From the NCBI RefSeq assembly GCF_003464595.1, contig NZ_QRZF01000006.1, positions 1 through 64,000 of the forward strand: DNA of 64,000 bases, given 5' to 3'. Position numbers and translations under genes: made by a program. This DNA comes from Bacteroides intestinalis (lineage in GTDB: Bacteria > Bacteroidota > Bacteroidia > Bacteroidales > Bacteroidaceae). Positions 28,809 to 37,635 of the stretch are shown here, piece by piece; the first letter of the stretch is position 1, and each line of letters opens with the position of its first letter. The notes under the pieces were generated by a model. It was given only the letters and a program-made list of their open reading frames with translations, was not told where the DNA came from and made no database searches.

Positions 28809-29636
28809 ATGAAAAACATGAAAAGAAAACAAATTTTATTTAGCGTTTTATTGCTGTTTTCGGTTGTTGCAACACAGGCTGCACGAGTAGATACTATCAT
28901 GGTGAAAAGTCCTTCCATGAATAAGGAGGTACAGGTAGTGTATGTACTTCCTGATAAAGCATTGGGAGAGAAAGCTGAGGCTTGCCCGGTAATTTATCTG
29001 TTGCATGGTTATGGTGGCAATGCACGTACCTGGGTAGGTGTTAAACCGGAGTTGCCTAAGATTGCGGATGAAAAAGGAATCATTTTTGTATGTCCTGATG
29101 GTAAAAACAGTTGGTACTGGGATAGTCCTAAGAATCCGGCTTACCGCTATGAAACTTTTGTAGCTTCAGAACTGGTGAATTATACAGATAAAAACTATTC
29201 CACAATTCCGGAGAAAAAAGGAAGGGCCATTACAGGGTTGAGCATGGGTGGTCATGGTGCTTTGTGGATTGCAATTCGTCATAAAGCTGTATTTGGTGCC
29301 GGAGGAAGTACCAGTGGTGGAGTAGATATCCGCCCATTCCCGAAGAATTGGGAGATGAACAAACAACTCGGTGAATACGAAGCTGACAAAACTTTATGGG
29401 ATCAGCATACTGTTATTACCCAGATTGATAAGATTACAGATGGTGATTTGGCATTAATTATCGATTGTGGCGAAAAAGATTTCTTCCTTGAAGTAAATAA
29501 AGCATTGCATAAAGCTTTATTGGAAAAGAATATTAGTCATGACTTTATTACCCGTCCTGGTGCACATAACGGGCAATATTGGAATAACTCTATTGATTAC
29601 CAAATTCTTTTCTTTGATAAATTCTTCAAGAAATAA
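28809..29636 (+). CDS. Exported alpha/beta-hydrolase esterase (esterase D-like)
   Basis: A 275-residue exported protein (signal peptide ending VATQAA). The fold shows the esterase D series: VIYLLHGYGGNARTW (oxyanion-hole region), GLSMGGHGAL with the nucleophile Ser, IIDCGEKDFF with the acid, and PGAHNGQYW with the catalytic His. Bacteroides homologues often act as acetyl- or feruloyl-type esterases on glycan side chains or as tributyrin esterases. No CAZyme is adjacent, so the substrate is open. It is divergent from the CNNM gene and convergent with a beta-rich lipoprotein gene 10 bp away. Confidence 0.83.
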   Translation: MKNMKRKQILFSVLLLFSVVATQAARVDTIMVKSPSMNKEVQVVYVLPDKALGEKAEACPVIYLLHGYGGNARTWVGVKPELPKIADEKGIIFVCPDGKNSWYWDSPKNPAYRYETFVASELVNYTDKNYSTIPEKKGRAITGLSMGGHGALWIAIRHKAVFGAGGSTSGGVDIRPFPKNWEMNKQLGEYEADKTLWDQHTVITQIDKITDGDLALIIDCGEKDFFLEVNKALHKALLEKNISHDFITRPGAHNGQYWNNSIDYQILFFDKFFKK

Positions 29637-29645
29637 TATTTCAAT

Positions 29646-30497
29646 TTATTCGATTGTATAATATACAGTACGCATGTAGTTGTGACCGTAGCTTTTGGTC
29701 ACCTCATTGCAGGAAGTAACGATACCTCGTCCGTCGAATTCATATTTATAAGTCGTGGTTTCGTTACTTTCACTGTTATCCTCGGGTCTGAGGTTGGTAA
29801 TCAGAGTATTGTATGCATCTCCCAAGAACTTCCCGTAAATGGCTACCGAGTGGAATGAAAGGGGATATAGATCTGTCAGGAATAGATACGGAATCTCTGA
29901 AGTGTTGGCTATTTCATTGGTGGTAGATGTGCCGGCTATATAAGTTTGTTCGGACTTGTTAACCTGCTGGGTGATGCGTAGTATTCTATAACTGCTATAA
30001 TCTATGTTGATAGAAGAATAGGGCTGGTTTCCATCTAATGTTTCTGTTATATTTTTCAGGAAGTATTTTCCCTCCGTATTAATTAGATAGTCGAAAGTAT
30101 AAGAGCGTATTTTTCCATCCATTTCCTTACGTATGCAACTCACGGCATAGCCATTATCGTCCAATGTATAAGTAGAAACAGTATTGATTTCATCTGTCAC
30201 TACGGCCTGATGGTCCCCGTAAACAACACTTGTAGCATTTTCTATCTTGAAGGTTTCTCCTCCGGCTACAAAACTTTGTATGGCAGTGAAACTTATCAGT
30301 CTACCGGCTTTATAAGCATAGGTCTGAGTGAGGGTAACCGGTGGAGTAGCCTCTTCTGTCTTAACTTCCGATAATTCTATTTTGGAAAAATGAGTTACGG
30401 GATATCCCGGATTATCGGGTATATCCGAATCGTCACTATCACTGCAAGCAGCCAATCCTCCTATGAATAGCAAAGCTATGAGAATATTCTTCTTCAT
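29646..30497 (-). CDS. Beta-rich lipoprotein (DUF4595/YD-repeat-like)
   Basis: A 283-residue lipoprotein (lipobox LAAC, Cys18, followed by the acidic run SDSDDSD). The body alternates short beta hairpins of the kind seen in DUF4595 and YD-repeat proteins: TYAYKAGRLISFTAI, YTLDDNGYAVSCIRKEMDG, YKYEFDGRGIVTSCNEV. No enzyme motif is visible. It lies 6 bp downstream of an S41 peptidase gene on the same strand, so the two are almost certainly co-transcribed. Function unknown. Confidence 0.65.
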   Translation of the reverse strand: MKKNILIALLFIGGLAACSDSDDSDIPDNPGYPVTHFSKIELSEVKTEEATPPVTLTQTYAYKAGRLISFTAIQSFVAGGETFKIENATSVVYGDHQAVVTDEINTVSTYTLDDNGYAVSCIRKEMDGKIRSYTFDYLINTEGKYFLKNITETLDGNQPYSSINIDYSSYRILRITQQVNKSEQTYIAGTSTTNEIANTSEIPYLFLTDLYPLSFHSVAIYGKFLGDAYNTLITNLRPEDNSESNETTTYKYEFDGRGIVTSCNEVTKSYGHNYMRTVYYTIE

Positions 30498-30503
30498 TCT
30501 GAT

Positions 30504-31859
30504 TTATTTAATGATAAGACCGTTACGGAAGGTGCGTTTTACTTTCATACTTTTCACAGCCTTCATTTGGGTTTCGGGCTCTGGTTCAGGGTCTGGCTTT
30601 GGCTCAGGTTCCGGAAGTACGATGCTACCATCGATAATTCCTAATGCTGCACTTAACATTTCTTCATTAGGATCACCTAAGGGCAATACTTTTGCAAAGT
30701 CTTGTAGAGAATTTACTGCATAGTCTGCAGTAAAGCCAGTGGAATAGTCTGCTTTGCCTTCAGAATTGAATACCTCGCATACAACGGGGCGAAGAATCCA
30801 CTGGAACTTATCACTGGAGAAACTTGCTGTTGCTACGTTTTCTCCCTTAGTTGTGGCACCCACGAGTACTACGGTCATATAAGGTTTCAGGCAGTTAATC
30901 AGCATTTCTGCAGCGCCTGCAGTAGTGCTGCTTGTCAGGATATATACTTTCGATAGATTTAAATTGCTACCTCCTTGCAAAAGCTGGTCGTCGAAAGTGA
31001 GTTCCCGGTCTTTGGACATCTGCTTTTGGCTGTATTCCAGTGAAGCGAGGGTACTTCCTAATTTATCTGCAGGTGCTAATATCGTTGCCAGAAGCTGTAC
31101 ACAATCCATTGCTCCACCGGCATTGTAGCGTAAGTCGAGAACGAACTCTTTTACATTGTTCTCTTTATAGTACTGGGAGAGTCGAAGTAATTCACTATTA
31201 TTTTCTGTACTGAAACTATTGTATGCCAGATAACCTACACCGCCGGTGAGAACATCATAGGTGGGTATGGCAACGTCTTCCACGGGGCGGGAAGCGGGCA
31301 GGTTGGCTTCACCATAGGAAGTAATGACACCTTCTGTTTCTCCTGCTTCATTTTCCTGTGTACTATATTCTCCCATTAATAACTTCCGATTTTCACCTTC
31401 TTTCAGTAATTCTTCAGTTTTCTTGGTGATAAAGTCATCGTTGACTTTCATAATCCATTCACCTCGTTTTAAACCAACTTCGGCAGCAGGAGAACCGGGT
31501 ATCACGTAGGTAATCAGCGCATTAAAAGCAGTATCATTACCAACCATACTATACAGCGTATAGTCGAAACCATAACTTGGCAATGGGGTAGCATACAGCG
31601 TATCTACGCTGGAGTATCCTTTATCGAGTGGAGATATTATTTTCTTCAAAAAAGCATCCGGCTCGAGAAAATAGTTCAGGTCCTTTGTGTTGGGGATGTC
31701 TTCAAACCACAGATATTCTTCTCTCATGACGCTGTCTATCCATAGATCACGCCCGGTCCATTTGTAATATTCCGGCCAACGGTCTACTCCACAAGAGAAT
31801 AAGCTCGTCAATGCAAGGATTCCCAATAGTAGGAAAAGCTGTATATTCCTTCTTTTCAT
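30504..31859 (-). CDS. S41-family C-terminal-processing-like peptidase, lipoprotein
   Basis: A 451-residue lipoprotein (lipobox LFSC, Cys23). Residues about 25-80 are a helical N-terminal part (REEYLWFEDIP), residues about 95-170 a PDZ domain (VIPGSPAAEVGLKRGEWIMKV) and residues about 205-390 the S41 protease (VGYLAYNSFS, FVLDLRYNAGG, ILTSSTTAGAAEML with the nucleophile Ser, and ATTKGENVAT with the general-base Lys). A Pro/Glu-rich segment (PEPEPKPDPEPEPE) precedes the C-terminus. It should cut periplasmic or surface proteins. It forms a two-gene unit with the beta-rich lipoprotein. CAAATTTA at 31886-31893 is a likely -7 element. Confidence 0.85.
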   Translation of the reverse strand: MKRRNIQLFLLLGILALTSLFSCGVDRWPEYYKWTGRDLWIDSVMREEYLWFEDIPNTKDLNYFLEPDAFLKKIISPLDKGYSSVDTLYATPLPSYGFDYTLYSMVGNDTAFNALITYVIPGSPAAEVGLKRGEWIMKVNDDFITKKTEELLKEGENRKLLMGEYSTQENEAGETEGVITSYGEANLPASRPVEDVAIPTYDVLTGGVGYLAYNSFSTENNSELLRLSQYYKENNVKEFVLDLRYNAGGAMDCVQLLATILAPADKLGSTLASLEYSQKQMSKDRELTFDDQLLQGGSNLNLSKVYILTSSTTAGAAEMLINCLKPYMTVVLVGATTKGENVATASFSSDKFQWILRPVVCEVFNSEGKADYSTGFTADYAVNSLQDFAKVLPLGDPNEEMLSAALGIIDGSIVLPEPEPKPDPEPEPETQMKAVKSMKVKRTFRNGLIIK

Positions 31860-31948
31860 CTGTATCTATCGTTTGGTTTTCGTTGCAAATTTAGCGAATA
31901 GTTTGTTTATCTACCATAAATGTGGTATAAAATTCCCTATCTTATGTC

Positions 31949-31980
31949 ATTGCCCATGTCAGAACATCCCGTTATCTTTG
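31949..31980 (+). promoter_or_regulatory. Bacteroides promoter of the O-acetylhomoserine sulfhydrylase gene
   Basis: A -33-like ATTG (31949-31952) and -7 TATCTTTG (31973-31980) are separated by 20 bp, the standard spacing. The predicted start of transcription lies about 28 nt before ATG 32016, so the longer frame opening at 31920 is not translated. Confidence 0.65.
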
Positions 31981-32015
31981 CGCTCAATCAATTAATCCTA
32001 AAAAATACAAAGACA

Positions 32016-33302
32016 ATGGAAACAAAGAAATTGCATTTCGAGACGCTTCAACTTCATGTGGGACAAGAACAACCCGACCCGGCTACTGATGCGCGTGCCG
32101 TGCCCATTTACCAAACTACTTCGTATGTATTCCGCGACTCTGCCCATGCTGCCGCACGCTTTGGTTTGCAAGATCCGGGCAATATTTATGGCCGCTTGAC
32201 TAACTCTACACAAGGTGTGTTCGAAGCACGTGTGGCTGCTTTGGAAGGGGGCGTTGCCGGATTAGCAGTTGCTTCGGGTGCTGCTGCCGTGACTTATGCT
32301 TTAGAGAATATTACCCGTGCCGGAGATCATATTGTTTCAGCTAAAACCATCTATGGTGGTACATATAATCTGTTGGAACATACTCTGCCTGCTTATGGGG
32401 TGACTACTACTTTTGTAGACCCTGCTGATCTTTCCAACTTTGAGAAGGCCATACAGGAAAATACAAAAGCTGTATATATCGAAACTCTGGGTAATCCGAA
32501 CTCCAACATTATTGATATTGAAGCCGTTGCCGAGATTGCACATCGCCATAAAATTCCATTGATTATTGATAATACATTCGGTACACCTTACCTGATACGG
32601 CCTATTGAGCATGGAGCAGATATTGTAGTACACTCTGCTACGAAGTTTATCGGCGGTCATGGCACCTCCTTGGGTGGTGTGATTGTGGATGGTGGTAAAT
32701 TCGACTGGGTAGCTTCGGGCAAATTCCCTCAACTGACGGAACCGGAGCCTTGCTACCATGGTATACGTTTTACCGAAGCTGCCGGTGCTGCTGCTTATGT
32801 TACACGTATTCGTGCTATCCTGCTTCGTGATACGGGGGCAACTATCAGTCCATTCAATGCTTTCATCTTATTGCAGGGATTGGAAACACTTTCCCTCCGT
32901 GTGGAACGTCATGTGGAGAATGCATTGAAGGTGGTTGACTTCCTGAAGAAGCACCCTAAAGTGGCAGCAGTTAATCACCCGTCATTACCGGAACATCCGG
33001 ATCATGCGTTGTATCAAAGATATTTTCCTAATGGTGCAAGTTCTATCTTTACTTTTGAAGTGAAGGGTGGGGTGAAAGAGGCACAAACTTTTATTGATAA
33101 CCTGCAGATCTTCTCACTTCTGGCAAATGTAGCGGATGTTAAGTCACTCGTTATTCATCCGGCCACTACTACACATTCGCAGTTGAATGAACAGGAGTTG
33201 GAAGAACAAGGAATTAAGCCGGGAACTGTGCGCCTGTCTATCGGTACGGAGCATATTGCTGACTTGCTGGATGACTTGGCTCAGGCGTTGGATAAAATAT
33301 AA
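32016..33302 (+). CDS. metY: O-acetylhomoserine sulfhydrylase / aminocarboxypropyltransferase
   Basis: A 428-residue cytosolic PLP enzyme of the Cys/Met metabolism family. I use ATG 32016 ([19 protein letters not shown]) because a promoter lies inside the longer frame. Motifs include [10 protein letters not shown], the [20 protein letters not shown] segment, [15 protein letters not shown] and the PLP lysine in [17 protein letters not shown]. The C-terminal [14 protein letters not shown] is typical. It makes homocysteine (or methionine, with methanethiol) from O-acetylhomoserine. A SAM-type riboswitch, common for this gene elsewhere, has no room in the short leader. The metH gene at the window end acts later in the same pathway but is distant. 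Confidence 0.92.
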   Translation: METKKLHFETLQLHVGQEQPDPATDARAVPIYQTTSYVFRDSAHAAARFGLQDPGNIYGRLTNSTQGVFEARVAALEGGVAGLAVASGAAAVTYALENITRAGDHIVSAKTIYGGTYNLLEHTLPAYGVTTTFVDPADLSNFEKAIQENTKAVYIETLGNPNSNIIDIEAVAEIAHRHKIPLIIDNTFGTPYLIRPIEHGADIVVHSATKFIGGHGTSLGGVIVDGGKFDWVASGKFPQLTEPEPCYHGIRFTEAAGAAAYVTRIRAILLRDTGATISPFNAFILLQGLETLSLRVERHVENALKVVDFLKKHPKVAAVNHPSLPEHPDHALYQRYFPNGASSIFTFEVKGGVKEAQTFIDNLQIFSLLANVADVKSLVIHPATTTHSQLNEQELEEQGIKPGTVRLSIGTEHIADLLDDLAQALDKI

Positions 33303-33425
33303 TCGGTTCATAACCCTACAGTGATGAATCTATTTTTCATTTTTTATCGATTGTTTGTTTTGATTTATTGATGTTAAAAGAGACTTTTGTAACAGGCTGA
33401 TTATCAGTGGTGTTATAATCACCCT

Positions 33426-33513
33426 ATCTCAGTATAGGACTGAGATACCCTAAGTATGATACTGAGGTACCCTAAGTATAGGACTGAGATAGGCTAAGTA
33501 TACTACTATGGCT
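33426..33513. repeat. Degenerate 22-bp palindromic tandem array, four units
   Basis: Four units of exactly 22 bp start at 33426, 33448, 33470 and 33492. Each holds a dyad such as CTCAGTATAGGACTGAG or CTAAGTATGATACTGAG plus a 4-5-bp linker. The first stem extends to TATCTCAGT/ACTGAGATA (9-bp arms, 5-nt loop). The sequence is unrelated to the array at 10148-10256, yet period and layout are the same. It lies between metY and the MnmA paralogue on the plus strand, 61 bp before the latter's start codon. Possible roles are tandem operator, mRNA hairpins or a repeat-family relic. Confidence 0.7.
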
Positions 33514-33574
33514 TGAATATTTATTTATTGTAAGTAATAAGTACTTATGCTTACTATAATCTTAAACTATTTGA

Positions 33575-34636
33575 ATGAATATATCTGTTTTATTATCAGG
33601 AGGTGTCGACAGTTCAGTGGTCGTACACCTTCTTTGTGAACAAGGGTATCGCCCGTCTCTATTTTATATAAAGATAGGAATGGAAGGTACCGATTATATG
33701 GATTGTTCTGCTGAAGAAGACTGGGAGATGGCTACGGCTGTTGCACACCGCTACGGATTGCCTTTGGAAATGGTCGATTTGCAGAAAGAATACTGGGAAC
33801 AGGTTGCTGCTTATGCCATTGACAAAATCCGTCGTGGATTGACTCCTAATCCGGATGTGATGTGCAACCGCTTCATTAAATTCGGTTGTTTTGAGCAGAA
33901 GGTAGGCAAAGAGTTTGATTTTACCGCTACCGGGCATTATGCCACTACGGTTCATAAAGATGGTAAAGTATGGTTGGGTACAGCTATCGATCCCGTAAAG
34001 GACCAGACAGATTTTCTTGCACAGATTGATTACCTGCAAGTATCTAAGCTAATGTTCCCCCTTGGCGGATTGATGAAACAGGAAGTACGGGACATTGCCC
34101 GCAATGCAGGACTACCTACTGCCCGTCGCCGTGACAGTCAGGGCATTTGCTTTCTGGGAAAGATCAACTACAATGACTTTGTACGTCGTTTCCTTGGTGA
34201 ACGGCAAGGAGATATTGTGGAATGGGAGACTGGAAAGAAAATCGGTACACACCGGGGATATTGGTTTCATACCATCGGACAGCGTAAAGGTTTGGGCTTA
34301 AGCGGTGGTCCTTGGTTTGTCATTCGGAAAGACATCGATGCAAATGTACTTTATGTCTCACGAGGATATGATACCCAATGGCAGTACGGGCGTGAATTTA
34401 TGATTCATGATTTTCATTTCATTACAGAAAATCCCTGGTTACATAATCAGGTAGTCGATGTGACTTTTAAAATCCGCCATACACCGGAATTTATGAAAGG
34501 AAAACTGATACAGGAAGGAGAGATCTATCGTATTGTATCTTCTGAAAATTTGCAGGGCATTGCTCCCGGACAATTCGGTGTGGTATATGATGAAGCTTCC
34601 CGGATATGTATCGGTAGCGGAGAAATTGGTGTCTGA
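33575..34636 (+). CDS. mnmA: tRNA 2-thiouridylase MnmA paralogue
   Basis: A 353-residue MnmA-type enzyme that sulfurates uridine 34 of certain tRNAs. The PP-loop SGGVDSS (residues 8-14) binds ATP; the catalytic cysteines are Cys97 in [10 protein letters not shown] and Cys192 in QGICFLG. The middle region has GHYATTV and KDQTDFLAQ; the C-terminus has the usual beta-barrels ([23 protein letters not shown]). Cys97 sits five residues earlier than in the E. coli enzyme, and [10 protein letters not shown] replaces the usual KDQSYFL, so it may be a specialised second copy. Bacteroides genomes often carry more than one mnmA. The 22-bp array lies in its upstream region. Confidence 0.88.
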   Translation: MNISVLLSGGVDSSVVVHLLCEQGYRPSLFYIKIGMEGTDYMDCSAEEDWEMATAVAHRYGLPLEMVDLQKEYWEQVAAYAIDKIRRGLTPNPDVMCNRFIKFGCFEQKVGKEFDFTATGHYATTVHKDGKVWLGTAIDPVKDQTDFLAQIDYLQVSKLMFPLGGLMKQEVRDIARNAGLPTARRRDSQGICFLGKINYNDFVRRFLGERQGDIVEWETGKKIGTHRGYWFHTIGQRKGLGLSGGPWFVIRKDIDANVLYVSRGYDTQWQYGREFMIHDFHFITENPWLHNQVVDVTFKIRHTPEFMKGKLIQEGEIYRIVSSENLQGIAPGQFGVVYDEASRICIGSGEIGV

Positions 34637-34643
34637 ACAGTTT

Positions 34644-35303
34644 TTATATATAGTATTCCACTAAATCCACAATCCCTGCCTTCATGGCATATTTGGTAGC
34701 TTCGTGCACATTATTCACTCCTAATTTACGGAATATGTTTTTGCGGTGGCTGTTTACCGTATGAAAGCTGAGGTTCTTCTCCGCCGCAATTTCCTTCGTA
34801 GTCTTTCCCAGAGCGATTTCTTTCAGTACACTCCGTTCGGCAGGTGTCAGTAAATCATCTTTCAATGTGTGGCGTACGGGAGAGGCATTGCTGCCCGACA
34901 GCAATAAATTACTGACATGATTACAGATAAAACGCTCTTTGCGCGAAGCACATTGCAATGCAGACAGTATTTCTTCTTTTGAATTGTCCTTCAGCACCAC
35001 TCCGAAAGCCATACTGCTGAACAATACCTGCCGTAGAAATTCCATGCTCAATTCATCAGAGAAAAGAAGCCAGTCCGCTTCTTTAAAACGCTCATGCAGC
35101 ACAATTAACTCGTCCGCACCTGAGAAGTCAAATAACGTATAGTCCAGTATCACTACTGCTTGCGGATGCAGGCGCAGTTGCTGAACTAATTCGGTTTTGT
35201 TATCTGCTTCCAGTAACAAGGCTGTGTCCTTCTGACTACTGAGCAGAAACATCATACCTGCTTTGGTGATGTCCTGATTGTCTGCGATGATAAATTCTCT
35301 CAT
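34644..35303 (-). CDS. NarL/FixJ-type response regulator
   Basis: I start at ATG 35303 (MREFIIADNQDITKAG), giving 219 residues; a probable -7 element lies inside the longer frame. The receiver domain (residues 1-120) has Asp8 and Asp11 of the acidic pocket, phospho-acceptor Asp54 in VILDYTLFD and the conserved Lys in GVVLKDNS. The C-terminal LuxR-type helix-turn-helix spans about residues 155-215 (LTPAERSVLKEIALGKTTKEIA, SFHTVNSHRKNIFRKLGV). No histidine kinase is adjacent, so its partner is elsewhere. It ends 7 bp from the convergent mnmA stop. Confidence 0.88.
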   Translation of the reverse strand: MREFIIADNQDITKAGMMFLLSSQKDTALLLEADNKTELVQQLRLHPQAVVILDYTLFDFSGADELIVLHERFKEADWLLFSDELSMEFLRQVLFSSMAFGVVLKDNSKEEILSALQCASRKERFICNHVSNLLLSGSNASPVRHTLKDDLLTPAERSVLKEIALGKTTKEIAAEKNLSFHTVNSHRKNIFRKLGVNNVHEATKYAMKAGIVDLVEYYI

Positions 35304-35334
35304 ATATGGATGCAAAAATATAAAAACTCCGCTG

Positions 35335-35342
35335 CAAATGTA
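35335..35342 (-). promoter_or_regulatory. -7 promoter element of the response regulator
   Basis: CAAATGTA, read on the minus strand as TACATTTG, matches TAnnTTTG. Transcription would start near 35328, downstream of the ATG at 35345, so it supports ATG 35303. No good -33 element is visible. Confidence 0.4.
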
Positions 35343-35394
35343 CACATTTCTGGCAATTTGCAGCGGAGTGGAAATATATATATTGTAAAGGGCT

Positions 35395-35985
35395 TTACCA
35401 AGAACGTCCTTTAAAGATATTGGACTGGTCTAATGGAACCAGATTACCGCTCAACGTCATGGTGTTGGAGTTAAAGTTCGGACTGATGGTTACGGTAGCA
35501 TTGTTTCCACCGTTGGTCAGCGAAATGAAAATCTGTGCAGAGATGCCGATACCCTGAATACTGAACTGGCAGTTTACGTTACCTCTCTTGTCAGTTGTAA
35601 TCTGCATATCCGAGGTAGAACCATCTACTGTTACACCGCCGATACCGTTAGGGCCGGGATACACAGTGTTGAATGCTACCTGTACGGTACCACGTCCTTG
35701 ATTTACCAGTACGAAGTTGGTGTTGGAGTTAACGAAAGCTGTCTGTCCGTTACGGAACATTACCTGATCGGCTTCCAGTACGAATTGGTGGGCTTTCAAT
35801 GCGGCTACAGCGTCATCATACGATACTGCGTCGGCTACTTGTTCTTCAGCTTTCAGGCGGGCGCGTTCAGCGTCTCTTTGAGCCTTACGGTCTGCGCGGC
35901 GTTCCGCTTTACTTTCTTGTGCATACATGGCGGTTGTTGCCGCACTCATCATCACTAATGCTACTAATGCAATAAACTTTTTCAT
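35395..35985 (-). CDS. DUF4251 family exported protein
   Basis: A 196-residue exported protein (signal peptide ending AMYAQ) followed by a highly charged, probably coiled-coil stretch (residues about 24-55, KAERRADRKAQRDAERARLK). The DUF4251-like beta-rich domain (about 60-190) includes HQFVLEADQVMFRNGQT, NFVLVNQGRGTVQVAF and the GRSW end. The family is widespread in Bacteroides and uncharacterised. It stands alone: the NhaC gene upstream and the regulator downstream have separate signals. Confidence 0.75.
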   Translation of the reverse strand: MKKFIALVALVMMSAATTAMYAQESKAERRADRKAQRDAERARLKAEEQVADAVSYDDAVAALKAHQFVLEADQVMFRNGQTAFVNSNTNFVLVNQGRGTVQVAFNTVYPGPNGIGGVTVDGSTSDMQITTDKRGNVNCQFSIQGIGISAQIFISLTNGGNNATVTISPNFNSNTMTLSGNLVPLDQSNIFKGRSW

Positions 35986-36039
35986 AATTCTTTAATGTTT
36001 AGGTTTTACGATTCTTGTTCGTTTATTGCAAAACAACCT

Positions 36040-37476
36040 TTATTCGGGATTGTTCACGGGACGCTTCACAATTTTATATCCGATGGCTGCAACGAGGATG
36101 CTCATTAACGGACTGATAATGTTGAAAAAGCAATAAGGAAGGTAGGTCAGCGTAGATACGTTCAATATCGTTGCCTGCGTCATTCCGCAGGTATTCCACG
36201 GTATCAAAGGGGAGGTCACGGTAACAGCATCTTCCGTTGTACGACTCAATAATCGGTTCTCATATCCTTTTTTCTCATAAATATTGCGAAACATGTTTCC
36301 GGTGAGGATAATACTGATATATTGGTCGGCAGTAGTCAGATTAAGAAATAGTCCGGAACAAACAGTGGATGCTACAACACTGACTCTTCCTTTCATAAAG
36401 CGTACAAAGACTGAAGTTATGCTACCCAGCATACCGCTTGCTGTCATGGCACCTCCGAAACACATGGCACAAAGAATCAGCCAGACCGTATTCATCATGC
36501 CGGCCATGCCACGTGTGGATACAAGGTCGGTTAGCATACTGTTGCCAGTATCCAGACTGGTACTTCCGTAGAATGTCATCATTGCCCCTTTGAAGATATT
36601 ATTTTCTCCTGCTATTTCACGTAGCAAATCCGGTTGGAAGATGACAGCACATACTCCTGCCAGCATAGTGGATATGAACAAGGTAATAATAGATGGAACT
36701 TTTCGTGCAATAAGTATTCCGGTTACTAAAGGAACAATCAGTAACCAGGGAGTGATTGTGAATGTATCTTTCAGTGACACGGCAAAGTCCTCCATGTGCG
36801 CAGTGGAGTTTGTTTCGATGACGAATCCCATTACTGTAAAGATGATCAGTGTGATAATCAGCGATGGGGTGGTTGTTATCAACATATAGCGTATATGCTT
36901 GAATAAAGGTACGTCTGTTATGGATGAAGCAAGTATCGTAGTTTCCGACAGTGGGGAGATTTTATCACCGAAATATGCTCCGGAGATAATGGCTCCTGCT
37001 ATCCAACCTTCGTTGAATCCTTGTGCTTTGCCAATCCCCATCAGGGCGATACCGATAGTGGCGATTGTTGTCCACGAGCTACCCGTCATTACGGAAATTA
37101 ATGCGCAGATGATGCAGGTTGACGCCAGGAAAAAATCAGGATGAATAATTTGCATACCATAATATATAAGAGTAGGGACGATGCCGCTTATCATCCATGC
37201 TCCACTCAGTGCACCTATTATCAGCAGGATGATAATTGCTGTAGCAACTCCTGAAATATTATTTGTGATGGCGAGTTCGTAATCTTTCCAGGGAACGCGG
37301 TAGAATGCTATGCCTATGAATACGCAAAAAGCAGTGGTGGTCAGTAGGGAAATCTGGCTACCCCCTTCCAGTGCATCACTTCCGAATGTATGTATGGTGG
37401 CGAATAACATTCCTACCAATAACACGATGGGTAGGAGGGAAACTAAAGGAGAGGGAATCTTTTTCAATGAACTCAT
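36040..37476 (-). CDS. NhaC-family Na+/H+ antiporter
   Basis: A 478-residue inner-membrane protein with about 11-12 hydrophobic helices. Typical NhaC features are TGSSWTTIATIGIALMGIG, GAYFGDKISPLSETTILASS, GTSLDTGNSML-like STSLDTGNSML and the late SPLIPWNTCGMTQ. NhaC proteins exchange sodium for protons and keep cytosolic pH and sodium in range; related members exchange malate for lactate. CAAAGTTA at 37505-37512 (TAACTTTG on the minus strand) is a likely -7 element 29 bp before the start. It is divergent from the sugar kinase gene. Confidence 0.87.
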   Translation of the reverse strand: MSSLKKIPSPLVSLLPIVLLVGMLFATIHTFGSDALEGGSQISLLTTTAFCVFIGIAFYRVPWKDYELAITNNISGVATAIIILLIIGALSGAWMISGIVPTLIYYGMQIIHPDFFLASTCIICALISVMTGSSWTTIATIGIALMGIGKAQGFNEGWIAGAIISGAYFGDKISPLSETTILASSITDVPLFKHIRYMLITTTPSLIITLIIFTVMGFVIETNSTAHMEDFAVSLKDTFTITPWLLIVPLVTGILIARKVPSIITLFISTMLAGVCAVIFQPDLLREIAGENNIFKGAMMTFYGSTSLDTGNSMLTDLVSTRGMAGMMNTVWLILCAMCFGGAMTASGMLGSITSVFVRFMKGRVSVVASTVCSGLFLNLTTADQYISIILTGNMFRNIYEKKGYENRLLSRTTEDAVTVTSPLIPWNTCGMTQATILNVSTLTYLPYCFFNIISPLMSILVAAIGYKIVKRPVNNPE

Positions 37477-37544
37477 TCTGTTTGTTATATCAGTTAAAAC
37501 TTTGCAAAGTTACAACAAATCTGATGATTATGTTTTATCCCTGC

Positions 37545-37575
37545 TTTTCCGCCAATAAATATTATTATATCTTTG
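37545..37575 (+). promoter_or_regulatory. Promoter of the sugar kinase gene
   Basis: -7 TATCTTTG at 37568-37575 with a weak T-rich -33 (TTTT, 37545-37548) 19 bp upstream. The start codon at 37636 is 60 bp further on. Confidence 0.5.
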
Positions 37576-37635
37576 CGTTTGCTTGGAATAAAAATACAAC
37601 TTTGCTGTTTAGTTAATCTTTATTATTGACATCGT

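Noticed and set aside
31860..32015. SAM riboswitch upstream of metY
   Set aside because: The predicted leader is only about 28 nt and shows no conserved riboswitch core or long stem set.
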